A stretch of 64,000 bases of DNA from Cymodocea nodosa (Eukaryota > Streptophyta > Magnoliopsida > Alismatales > Cymodoceaceae): assembly GCA_036874045.1 (NCBI GenBank), contig CM072336.1, positions 10,196,501 through 10,260,500 of the forward strand, given 5' to 3'. The position numbers and the translations under genes are program-made. This document shows, piece by piece, positions 10,870 to 21,286 of the stretch. Position 1 is the stretch's first letter, and every line of letters starts with the position of its first letter. The notes beneath the pieces are model-generated. The model had not been told where the DNA came from and did no database searches. It saw only the letters and a list, made by a program, of their open reading frames with translations.

Positions 10870-11065
10870 TTCAATAATTATTAGTTGTTTATTTTTTATT
10901 TATTTTCTTATTATTTTTGTTATTCATTTTATTTATTTTTATTATTAATTATATTTATTTATTTATCAATAATGATATAAATAATACTTATTAAAATAAA
11001 ATTCTCAATATAAATAATAATTCTCAAAATAAAAATTTTAAATATTTAGTTCAATATAACTAACA
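10870..11065. repeat. Dispersed AT-rich repeat, copy 2
   Basis: Matches 3165-3315 in order of blocks (TTATTATTAATTATATTTAT, TTTATCAATAATGATAT, AAAATAAAATTCTCAATATA, then TTTAAATATTTAGTTCAATA). It lies beside the 3' end of the Harbinger transposase relic and may be that element's terminal region. Confidence 0.5.
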
Positions 11066-11178
11066 CAAACTATTACATTTGAAATGATTTGAAACTAATG
11101 TTCGTCACGTAACTGTCATAATATCATTACACATTTTATTTGTTATTTTTTTATTATTTTCGTGTCATTTTTAAAGTA

Positions 11179-11450
11179 TTATTGTGAATGTTCTTTTTCA
11201 ACAACTTCAATATCTTCATTTTGAATATTAAATTCAATGAACTCATCTTTAAAATCTTCTAATAAATCTATTTTATTAATTGTATATATAAAATTGTGAA
11301 ATAAAAAAAAGTGATGATAATTTTAACTTGTGTTTTAAATGAATATGTCTTTGCAAATGATGTTTTATAACTTTAAAAGTTTGCTCAATCATTATTTTTA
11401 ATTGTAAATATCTATAATTAAAGTTTTTCATTATATTTGTCGAAAGTCAA
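11179..11450 (-). pseudogene. PIF/Harbinger transposase (HARBI1/ALP1-type nuclease) C-terminal relic
   Basis: Read on the minus strand, YNYRYLQLKIMIEQTFKVIK (about 11430-11371) corresponds to the family's FNYRHSxLRNVIERTFGVLK stretch, which carries the last catalytic acidic residue. After a frame change near 11310, HNFIYTINKIDLLEDF matches the hallmark LHNFI motif, followed by an acidic tail that ends at a stop (11179-11181). The rest of the nuclease upstream is eroded. These proteins cut and join PIF/Harbinger DNA transposons. Confidence 0.72.
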
Positions 11451-12783
11451 TTGCTATTATATTTAGATAATTAATAACTTATACTTCAATATAGATAAAT
11501 AAATTCAAATCAATTTAAATAACCAACATTAACAAGTAAAATTTATTTGTATATAATCATAAATTAGTGTATACAATAGAATGAGTTTAATAATTTTACT
11601 TAAATTACATAACTAATAGAATCTTGAAAATATTATATATTGTAATCACATCTTGAAGAATTCAAACATCAATTTGCTGATTTTTTTCCAATTGTTAAGA
11701 ATATAAGTAAGTTTAATATCAAAATTACATGTAGTTATGATATTTTGTATTAACACTCTTTTTTGTTTGTAAACCTTGTTATTTATTGTCTATAAATAAT
11801 AGTCTTAATATGTATCTCATCAACAACATTAATACAATCATGTTAACATAATTATAACAAATTTGACAAAACAAATTTTATGTGAAATTGAACTACATCA
11901 ATGAAAACATTTACCTTAAAATAAAGATAAACATTTGAGTCATTCATAATTTTACTTAAAGTAGATGATAAAGACATCAATAAGTACAATATTCAACTTT
12001 AAAATTGCATCAAAATTTGAGTTGATATGTTTTTCTTCAATTTTACAATTTATTATGGAGAGAAAGTCAAATAACAAATACTAGCAACATTAGTGTTGAA
12101 AAAAAGTTTACAATGTTTCTTGTTATTATTGATCAAAACCAATAATATGAAATAATGAGAGAGTAACTTAATTATTCTATATATCTTTTAATAATTATAT
12201 GTGTGTGATTGTAAAAGATCTAATAATCTTTTAATATAATTTTTTCTTTTTTCTTATTATAAATGTAACGTATAGTAATGAACATTATTTGAAATACATG
12301 CAAATCCTATGAAAATGGTAGTCTTTCGAGTAAGTCCTTTAACAAATCTATATCCGTTAAATCTATTATTTCCTACAAGAAAGAGTGACATAAGTAGACA
12401 TTACTTAATGATCATTTGCAAAAGCAAATTTTCATGTGAGAAATAACGTTTCAACAAGTATAAAATTTTAATAACGTATCCACTAAAAATAAGTATTAAA
12501 TAAGTGAATCTCAACACATAAAATATCACACATTATTCATAAAAGTACATCTATGATCAATTATACTGTAACTATTTCAATCTCATATCTTCTAAGAGGT
12601 TTATAAATTACTCCACCAAATCAACATTTCGTAATAAAGTCATAACCTTACATTTTTATTTATTAGTACGACCTGATATTTGCAGCAATGCTTGCATAAT
12701 ATCAACTGTAAGACTTGTTTTAATTTCAACGTTAGCAATTTATCTTGTACTTCAAGTTGTCGCTCCTCAACATCACGTTAACG
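11451..12783. other. AT-rich decayed sequence between two transposon-like frames
   Basis: More than 75 percent A+T by eye, no open frame over 60 codons. It probably holds the eroded body of the Harbinger element. Confidence 0.4.
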
Positions 12784-13086
12784 TTATATATTAGTTATAT
12801 TATCGTAATGGACCGTTTGTAGCATTTTTAAATGAGAAGACCATGATTTGTCCTGACTTTGCATGTGGTTGTGTGCACTTTTCCTTCTTTCTCGTTTCAT
12901 TAGATTTCTTTGATGTAGACCAGACGTCGTAAATATGTTAGCATCTACGTTTATTGGGCTTCCAGCTGGTGGTGGTGGTGTTATTTCCTCTTCTACATCT
13001 AAATTAGGCACATCTTGTCTGATTTCATTATTATCTTGATAATCTATGTTAATATTTTCTGTAGCCTTATTATATTCAAATAACAT
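12784..13086 (-). CDS. Uncharacterised 100 aa frame, possibly the second ORF of the Harbinger element
   Basis: The frame has an acidic N-terminal half, a proline knot (TPPPPAGSP) and a basic stretch (NLMKRERRKSAHNHMQSQ), and past its stop the same strand continues with EERQLEVQDKLLTLKL, which looks like a short coiled coil. PIF/Harbinger elements carry a second gene for a Myb/SANT-like DNA-binding protein, often with an acidic/proline linker and a coiled C-terminus. Position and strand fit that, but I cannot see a Myb helix signature, so the assignment is inference. It may be a chance survivor in AT-rich DNA. Confidence 0.3.
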   Translation of the reverse strand: MLFEYNKATENINIDYQDNNEIRQDVPNLDVEEEITPPPPAGSPINVDANIFTTSGLHQRNLMKRERRKSAHNHMQSQDKSWSSHLKMLQTVHYDNITNI

Positions 13087-13734
13087 CTGAAGTTGTTTGT
13101 AAATAAGACATGACTTTCCTTTTTAAGGAACGACAATTTAGATATTTTTAAGATTAGATTGAAATTTTTTTTATTAATTTATATTTCTAACACATGCTAG
13201 TTATGTATATATAAAAAAATTGTTACTTTAACAAATTTATTCTATATTGTATTTAGAATATCAGTATAACCTTGAGTATAATTTCTTTCCTATCTACTTT
13301 ATTTATAATTTTATTATAATTTTAAAACATATGTTGCTATGTCTTTATTTGACTATTAACATTTCTTTTTTGTGAAACTTGCATTGGTCTTTTTATTGTA
13401 TTTATCTATAACTTTGTTTCACGTCTCTACTTTGATTTTTTTTATTATGTGTTTTTCTATTCCTTTTATTTAAAATATTTTTAAAAAAATCTAGAAATAT
13501 TTGATCACCTTTTGCATTCCAACATGCATAGGTTCTCCCTCCACACAAACTTATGTTATCTGAAGTAGTTATTTTTAAATTACAACATATATATAAATCA
13601 TAAGTACAAGTAGTGAATATGGAAAAGTATATGGTAACAACAATTTTTACCTCTTATGACTATAGAATTCAAATAACAATGACATAAAAATGCAATAAGT
13701 TCATTCATGCATTCTTTTCAACAAACCAACATAT
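13087..13734. other. AT-rich intergenic, nothing recognised
   Basis: No frame or repeat that I can support. Confidence 0.45.
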
Positions 13735-13890
13735 TAACCATGCATCTTTAATAGCAACCATGAAATGCATTTCCAGTAACAAGCATAAAAAGTATTTTTA
13801 GCATTTCCACCATCAATCGTAAAAATGCATTTTCCATAACAATTAATCATAAAACACATTTCCAACATCATTCATAAAATGCATTTAAGG
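13735..13890. repeat. Degenerate tandem repeat with ATGCATTT core
   Basis: AAATGCATTTCCA and AAAATGCATTTTCCA variants recur near 13758, 13825, 13850 and 13877, with CATAAAA spacers. No gene. Confidence 0.55.
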
Positions 13891-14112
13891 CTTATTCATG
13901 TAATTATTTTGTTCCTATATCGTCACAAGAAGAGTCCTCCTCGGTGATGAGTACAATGTCAACATAGAATGGAGAGTCGTTGGATGAAGATGGATGGCCA
14001 AGGAAATTACAAGTTCTCCAATTGAATCTGAAAGTCAGTAGTGGCACCATTTTATTTTATATGGTTATATGATTTGAGTATGTTTTTTTACTTCAGTCTC
14101 TTTTTCCCATAG

Positions 14113-14400
14113 GATCCAGGATTCCACCCTCGTTTATCAAGCACTTACAAAACTTTAAAATGTGATATGTCATGTAATTGTGACAAGGAAAAAAACCAAT
14201 GTGTGTATGAAAGAAAGTATGCAGAAATGAGTACTAGCAGTGGTGTTCTTGGTGAGGATTTTATATCATTTAGTGAGAAAAGTTCTCTTAAGCCACAATG
14301 TATTGTGTTTGGCTATGAAAATAAGGAAATAGGTCAACTCTTCAGTCAACATGCTGATTGAATAATTGGATTGGGTTGTGGTTAGCTAAGTATAATGGAC
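14113..14400 (+). pseudogene. Relic exon of a plant A1-family aspartyl protease
   Basis: After a good intron acceptor (CCCATAG, ending 14112) the frame reads DPGFHPRLSSTYKTLKCD, then CNCDKEKNQCVYERKYAEMS, SSGVLGEDFISF, CIVFGYENKEIGQLFSQHAD, and, past a stop at 14359-14361, IIGLGCG, another stop and LSIMDQLV. This matches the middle of plant aspartyl protease-like proteins (typical DP.F.P.LSSTY...C.CDN...C.Y.R.YAEMS.SSGVLGED...AVFGCEN...SQ.ADGIMGLGRG). The first stop replaces the Gly of the conserved DGIMGLGRG turn and the second sits at the expected Asp. The flap and both catalytic DTG/DSG motifs are missing. Downstream the similarity fades and the copia LTR begins at 14525. A broken gene fragment, perhaps captured or cut by transposons. 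Confidence 0.85.
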
Positions 14401-14524
14401 CAACTAGTTTGGAGTGATGTTATTGTTGCAATGATGGCTAGCTGAACGTGGTGGTGTTGCGTGGGTAGAGATGGCAGTAGACGGTTTGGGGCTTTCATGG
14501 TGGTGTTCTTCCAAGTGGTCAAAT

Positions 14525-14708
14525 TGTTGGATCGATTAATTATATTAATCTCTTCTAATTACCTCATTTTATAGGTTAGGAGGATTAACTTCCTTCATCA
14601 TCTTTAACCCCAACTTCTTTCTAAATTTCTAGTAACCACTAGAATTTACAATTCAAATTCAAACTTTGAATTTGAATGAGAGTTGATCTTTTTGATCAAA
14701 TTCTAACA
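14525..14708 (-). repeat. Short 3' LTR of a minus-strand Ty1/copia element
   Basis: On the minus strand it starts TGTTAGAATTTG and ends GATCCAACA, about 184 bp. It contains a TATA box (CCTATAAAATGAGG) and a near-perfect palindrome (ATTCAAATTCAAACTTTGAA and neighbours at 14652-14680). It lies just past the end of the copia RNase H frame, where the 3' LTR is expected. Confidence 0.72.
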
Positions 14709-14829
14709 TCTCACACTTGATCACAAAGACCAATTATATTCTTTCATACGTCAAATATAATAAGGTGTATAATATCTATATTTCACTCCCTTTATTTGTA
14801 AGTAGCATACTTTTAATCTTTCAATCTCA
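14709..14829. other. 3' untranslated stretch of the copia element
   Basis: Between the RNase H stop and the LTR. The polypurine tract is weak (minus strand AGTGTGAGA), suggesting decay. Confidence 0.5.
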
Positions 14830-17790
14830 CTATTCATGAGAATGCTTTTCATTTCCATTATCTATAGAAATATTCCTTAATTTCATTAAATTTATAAACT
14901 TAATATATTTTTTTGCTGAAATTCCTTTTGTCAAAAGATCAACAATTATATCTTTTGTAGGAATATAACTTAATTTTATTTCCCATTTTCCTATAATATC
15001 ATGAATGCAGTAATAATATATATTTATATGTTGTCTCTTTGTTGTATTTACACTATTATGTATAAGACTTATTATCGCTTGGTTATCATAATACATCTCT
15101 ATTAGGTCATTCACCAAGTTTAGATTTAAATCATTTATAAATCTTTTGATCCAAACAGCATGTGACACAACTACACTATAGGTAACATATTTAGCTTTCT
15201 ATGTGTATTTTACTACATATTCTTACTTTTTACTTCCCTAATATATAATTGTACCTCTAAAGATGAATACATATTCTGAAGTGAACTTCTCATCATATTT
15301 GTTACCACCCAGATCTACATCTGTATAACTAAGCACTTCAAGCTCATTCACTTGATAAGTCAACTTGTGATGCAAAGTTTCTTTCACATATTTCATTATT
15401 CTTTTAACAACTTCTCAATATTTTATTCTAAGATTACTTTGATACCTACTAATAATAGATATAGCATATAGCAAATTTAGTCTACTACACAACATAGCGT
15501 ACATCAAACTTCTAACCACTTGGGCATAAGGTGCTTTTTAAGGTTCCTTCCCTTTTCTAAGACATTGGTTATTACTTAATCTTTTCCTTAAAACATAACG
15601 TGTGGGGGCTAAGGAATAATTGTCCATTTTAAACCTTTTTAACATCGTACATAGGTATCTTTCCTGATTTATACTCAATATTCTAGAATTTTGATTTCTC
15701 AAGATCTAAATTCTAAGAACATAGGAAGTTTCTCCCATGTCCTTTATATCAAATCTTCTACTAAGTTCTTTTTTTGTTTCATTCAACATGTTAATGACAT
15801 TTTCGACGAATAAAATATCATCCACATACAAGGATAATATAATGAACTTACTCTCACTATTTATCACATATCCATAATAATCTAACTTGTTTGAAACAAA
15901 TCCCAATTTAACAATTATATCATGAAACTTATGATACTATTGTCTAAATGCTTGTTTTAAACTATATATTGACCTTTTTAATTTGCACACCTTTTTCTCA
16001 TTTCCTTCCACCTAAAATTCCTCAAGTTGTAACATATAGATTTCTTCTTGCAAGTCTCCATTTAGAAATATAGTTTTTACATCCATTTGATGTAATTTCA
16101 AATTTAAATGTGCAACTATAGCAAATATAATTCTTATAAATGTGAAGTTACCTATTAGAGAATATGTTTTATGGAAATCAATTCCTAATTTCTATGTATA
16201 ACATTTAGCAATTAAGCGAACCTTATATTTATCAATAGACCTATCAATCTTTAACTTTTTCTAGAATATCTATTTACACCCTATAACTTTCCTTTCTTTA
16301 GGTAAATCATATAATTCCCATACTTGATTAATTTTCATGGAATTAAACTCATTATTCATCACATCCAACTATAAACCTCTTTCATGAGATTCAATGACAT
16401 CCTTATATGTCATGGGTTCCATGTGATTTTCCTTCATATCTATTAATAAATAAGAAAGCTCACAATAATACAACTGGTAATCATCCATCTATACTAGTTG
16501 ATATCTCATCCTCTTATTGCTAACAGGTACATTTGGTTCTTCATGTTCTTTAGTCCTATTAGTTTCATCATCTCCATTTATAGGCTCATTTTTGATTCTT
16601 CACATAATTTCCATGAGTTCATTTTCATTTTCATCGACAATTTCCATAAGCTCATTCATATTCTCAATATTCTATTTCCTTTCAACTCCAATGTCATTTT
16701 CTAGGATATTATTGAAATAGTCATCATTTACCACAAATAATGGTTCTTGTTCCTTTCCTATTTCTACTTTTACATTCAAATTTTCTAGGAAAGTGTCATC
16801 CTTATATTCAATAATTTCATTTTCTTTACTATATAACCTGTAATTGAAAAAATTTTCATAATAGCCTATAAACCTACACTTTAATGTTCTTGAATCTAAC
16901 TTATCTCTTAATTGTCCAAGAATAAGTACATGAGTTACAAAACTCCATTTCCTTAAATGATATAAGTTGTGCTTAGTTCTGGTTTACAATTCATAAGGTG
17001 TGCTAAGTATAGATTTAGAGGGTATTTTATTCAATACATAATTTATTGTAGTTAGGGTTTCTCCCCAAAAACTTGTGGAGAGACCTAAGTGTGAAAGTAT
17101 GCATCTTATAAAATTCATAAGAGTTATATTCTTCCTTTCTACCAAACCATTTTGTTGTAGTGTATAAGGCATTATAGTTTACCTTTTAATTCCATGTATT
17201 TCACAAAATAGCTCAAATTTCTTAGAATTGTATTCTCCTCTCCTATCTGACTTAATACTTCTTCCAAGTTATTTTTCTACTTCTAACTTGTATTTCTTAA
17301 AATAAGTCAAAACTTCACTTTTGTGACCTAACAGATAAATATAAGTATATCTAGAAAAATCATCTATAAAAGTCACAAAATATTCCTTGTGATTATATGT
17401 TTTAATATTGAATGGATCACACACATCAGAATGAATTAAGCCTAGTAATTCATCTAATCTATGTCTTTTTCCAAAGGGTTTTTTAGTAATCTTTCTAACT
17501 AAGCAATGCTGACATCTATTTAATTCCATGTTTTTAATTTCAAACATGTTCATTTTTATCATTTGATGTATTCTTGATTTATTAACATGCACCAATCTTA
17601 AAGGCCACAATTCAATCTTAGATAAATAACATGAAATATAACTAGAAGCCACATCATTTATTTCATTATCAAGAATAGTAATTTTGAATAGATCATGTTC
17701 TGGTACAAAAAGTCTCATAGCAAAGATCTTTTTGTCCTTTCCTATGAATACACCTTTGCCATGAAATGACCAAATTAGCCACAAACATGA
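14830..17790 (-). pseudogene. Ty1/copia pol relic (integrase, RT, RNase H)
   Basis: Read from high to low coordinates. GAG-pre-integrase: H..H..C..C with WPLRLVHVNKSRIHQ and NRCQHCLVRK near 17550. Integrase core: LIHSDVCDPF, FVTFIDDFSRYTY and MPYTLQQNGLVERKN near 17460-17130. RT: KARL-like VRLIAKCYTQK and LKLHQMDVKTIFLNGDLQEE near 16240-16050, then the catalytic SLYVDDILF at about 15835. RNase H: DNQAIISLIHNSVNTTKR and IPTKDIIVDLLTKG at 15060-14930, ending at a stop at 14830. The order integrase then RT is diagnostic of copia. Many stops and at least several frame changes break it. gag and protease are absent: similarity stops near 17790, where an OTA gypsy segment begins. Lineage looks Tork-like, uncertain. 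Confidence 0.92.
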
Positions 17791-17824
17791 TGACTATTCG
17801 GCGGCACTAGAGAACTTGATTAAT

Positions 17825-17842
17825 TCCCTGGCAACGGTGCCA
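17825..17842 (-). other. Primer-binding site, tRNA-Asp type, of an OTA gypsy element
   Basis: The minus strand reads TGGCACCGTTGCCAGGGA, two changes from TGGCGCCGTTGCCGGGGA, the complement of the plant tRNA-Asp(GUC) 3' end used by Ogre/Tat/Athila elements. A 7 nt spacer separates it from LTR-1. A second, similar piece (minus strand AAGTTCTCTAGTGCCGCC) lies next to it at 17813-17830. Confidence 0.85.
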
Positions 17843-18745
17843 GAAAACTTGTATGGTTTGTGAAAACTTTCTTGATTTATTTTTATGCTTATATTAATAA
17901 ATTCTTTTAGAAGTAAACAAACAAACTTTCACACAAATTAGGTATTAAGTTCAATTTGTATTTTTAACTACAAGTGCACAGTGTATATTGTATTTCTGTG
18001 CAAGTATAGGTCGATCCCATAGAGATTGAGTAAAAATTGTGTACTGTTTTGATTTTTATATTGGAGTTTATATGTATTCAGTTAAGCACTTCGTTGAATT
18101 ACAATTAACTCAATAGACTTAGTTTGTGGAGTTATGGTTAGCTTAACGGACTAACCTCATGGACTTAATTAACTCCACGAGCTTACCTTTTTAGTTAAAT
18201 ACTGCTATTTACAGAGAAATTCAACCAACCATTAGGTAGTTTCACAGAATGTAAATAATGTCAATGAAGCTCTTTAATGTTAGTTCATATTAGATTTATC
18301 ATTAAGCAATACTAACATTTAGATATTTCAAACAGTAATCATTAAAATCTTTAAGTATTTGGGACGAATCAATTTCGATAAATAATAAAACTATTTTCTA
18401 ATTTTCTAAATCAAATAAACATAAAACATTTACAATATTGATAATGATAATATTAATCACGATACAAAACAAACAATACAATACTTTAATACTAAATGTA
18501 AACACAGATAATTTGTTTTGATATGTTCTTAAAGATGAGCGAAAGGTGAAATGTAAAAATCTCTATCGATAGTAAAAACTTCCGTCACTACATGCGATGC
18601 GATTACACCACTGAAAATTTAATCACTTACAATCTTACCTCCTCTCCCTATAGAATCGCGAATCAAGAATTGTAAGATGATCTTCTCTTCAGCATACTGG
18701 TATCAACTCGAAACCAAGGCTAGAAGCTTTACGATATCCTAAGAT

Positions 18746-18934
18746 ATGAGTCGGTGCTTGGTGAAAATGGCTTCCCTTCTTGTGATAGGATCACTCCTCA
18801 CAATGATTGTTAGTCATCGTGTTTGGCTCGGAATCGACCCGACATCAAGAAAGTATCCTCATAGACCTCTAATGGTTGGTGATTTTGGTGGTGGTGTGGA
18901 GCTTCAGGGAACTTCTGACGCTTCCTACAATTAG
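18746..18934 (+). other. Antisense ORF conserved in family A LTRs (copy in LTR-1)
   Basis: A 62 aa frame, starting MSRCLVKMAS and containing VWLGIDPTSRKYPHRPLMVG, opposite in strand to transcription of the element. The same frame is open at 25133-25477 (minus, 114 aa), 33656-33850, 36915-37103, 53207-53503 (minus, 98 aa) and 62106-62300, and degenerate in LTR-6 near 58500-58650 and in the duplicated part of LTR-2 near 24640-24750. It resembles no protein family I know. Openness may reflect shared recent ancestry of the LTRs rather than selection. Confidence 0.5.
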
Positions 18935-19412
18935 CGTGGTTCTCCACCTTCACACACACCCTTTCTTCATTTTTTTTCTCTTATTTTATATTTCTTTTTG
19001 TAATAATTGTTTCTGCTTAAATGATCAGTTGAATTTCCTTCATTCATATCAATGATGATGATTTATTCTTCATTCCATGAGTGAATTCCTACATGATACG
19101 TGCAATCGTGGTTTTCCTTCGAATTTTCTGTTTCTGCAACTGCTACGATGACATATTAGAAAATAAATGGTTCATGGAGTTAGTGTAACTCAACAGACTT
19201 ACTTCGTTGATTTAACTATAAAACACGTGTAATAAAGAAATAATGAGTTCAGATACTTACACACCTAACTATTCGATGCTCAGATGTATTTTGGATAGTT
19301 ACTAGATAACTTAACAAAAATTCACTTAAGTCATGCATTAAGGTTACAACATGTGTACTACAGGAAATAATAAAATATTCTTTAATCGTTTAAAACATAA
19401 CTATTTGGTACA

Positions 19413-21037
19413 TGTTTGGATTTTTTAGAAGTTTTAAATTTATAAATCGCAAGTGCATGACGTCCAATGAAGTACGTCGGCAAATACGAGTCGAACCACA
19501 AGGAAATGGAGATAATCTAGGACTCTAACTACAAGAATCTTGCAAGCTAGCACTTTCCAAATATAGATTAGACTACAAAAAAAGTAAGTCCACAAATTTT
19601 TAACTTATCAACCAATCAACAGATTAAATTGAAAATTTAATCTCAATCAGATCTGTTAATGTGGACTTCAGATAAAAAATTTCACACTTAAAAATGCATG
19701 AATGTTTTGACAAAACAATTAGACATTGAAAAGGATGCAGAAAATTGGAAAATTCTGTGCGTTAACATCTGTATCTTAAAAACCTTATAAATCTCGAATT
19801 ACTCAACCAAAAATTCCAAAATCAAATGCGTTGCAAAATAGATTGGATGTAGATATTAATGGATATTTATTCTAATTTTTATTGATCTGAGTTGTGAGAA
19901 AAATGTGTTACAATCAAAACAAAAGAATCTCAGATGTAATTCTACGCCCGATACATTTGGAGCTTGAAAATGGCATCAAATCTTTTTAGATTGCTATGAA
20001 ATTTAAGAGAATCACAGAATGCTTATAATAGCACGATTATGAATTTTTTCAAAATTTTTAATTAAACAAAAAAGCTCCAGAACACATATGAATTCTCAAA
20101 ATCAACACAGATCAACAAAACTGCAAATCTGTAAACGTCATGCACAACCTTCATCGAATTCTACTTTGTTTCATGCATAGTAGAATGAAATATCTGCATT
20201 TCAGCATCAACAAACATCAATATATGAATATATATCAATAACAACACCTGTTTTTATGGTTTTCAGATAAAAATAACAAAGATTCATGGATTCAAAAAAG
20301 AACATACAAATAAAAACGAATTTGTCTTCTACTTTTATCTTATTACAATGAAAACTAAGAACACATATAACTACTTACGTGAAACATGATAAAATGAGAT
20401 ACATTTGAAGCCAATAAAGTGGGGAAAGTAGAGAAACGATTTGTGGAATCTCACAAATGAAGAGAAGCACCTATGTGAAGGTAGACGTCTCTACTCCAAG
20501 ATGTGGAATGAAGGCTTGCACGTTAGAGATGACTTGTGGTGTGAAGATGATGAGATTTGAGTTGAAAAGTGGTGGAGGAATGACCAACGTTCTCCTTCCT
20601 TGCTTTAAGATGTGGAGCTCCAAGAGGGGTTGACGGTTGGTGGTTTTGAGGTGGAAAACAAAAAGCTCAAGAGAGAAAGCCCTAGACATGCACCACTCCT
20701 TTTATAAGGAGTGTTTACATGTTTGGAGATCCATCTTTGATTCAATGATTGGGATTAAATCCCACTTGATTTTCTTCCTCCAATCTTCAATTTCTATGAT
20801 CTTCTATTGAATTATAAACTTTTCATAACAATAAATACATCAAAGTATCAAGTCATTCATAAAATTCATAAATGATGCAAGTTTGAAATAATTTCCTACT
20901 TTTAATTGTATAAAATGGGGATTGGTTCTTATTGGTTAAATAATGAAATAAATGCATAATATGACTTTAATAAATCTCATGTAAATCTATTTAACCAATA
21001 AAATCCTATAAAAATATGCAACATTTTAATCCAAACA
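19413..21037 (-). mobile_element. Solo LTR of a second OTA family (family B), nested in LTR-1
   Basis: Starts TGTTTGGATT, ends AATCCAAACA (perfect terminal inverted repeat), 1625 bp, flanked by GTACA (19408-19412) and ATACA (21038-21042), a 5 bp target duplication with one transition. It interrupts sequence that is continuous in LTR-3. On the minus strand it has a TATA box (CTTATAAAAGGAG near 20700) followed by a 72 aa leader frame (20471-20689) of no known family. It carries a counterpart of the OTA U5 block (CGCAAGTGCATGACG and GTCGAACCACAAGGAA near 19450-19505). Confidence 0.88.
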
Positions 21038-21286
21038 ATACATGCAATATAACTATTCGAAATAATAGAAAATTTGGATACTTAGGAATTTCAAAGCTTG
21101 TAATTCACCGATAGTTTAGAAATATATTTAATTAATGATAATTTCTTTAAATTATGCAGATTCTTTCATTAAAGCATATAATAGTACAATTATAACATAA
21201 TGACTTAATTCTCATATGATAAGCTAAATATTATGCAATTAACCATCATTTAACCATTAATATTATGCACTTTTTCATTCTAAACA

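Larger units (their letters stand above)
17850..21286 (-). repeat. Family A long LTR, copy LTR-1 (minus orientation), with nested solo LTR
   Basis: Terminal TG..CA: on the plus strand it starts TGTATGG next to the primer-binding site and ends TTTCATTCTAAACA next to a polypurine tract. Without the nested 1.6 kb insertion (19413-21037 plus one 5 bp duplication) it is about 1.8 kb. Contains the conserved U5 block (GTGCACAGTG, GTCGATCCCA, near 17970-18020), the dyad arrays, and the antisense ORF. It has a primer-binding site on one side and a polypurine tract on the other, so it is shared by two element interiors (see findings). Confidence 0.85.

Noticed and set aside
20471..20689. 72-codon minus frame
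   Set aside because: It is the leader of the family B LTR just after its TATA box; no known domain.
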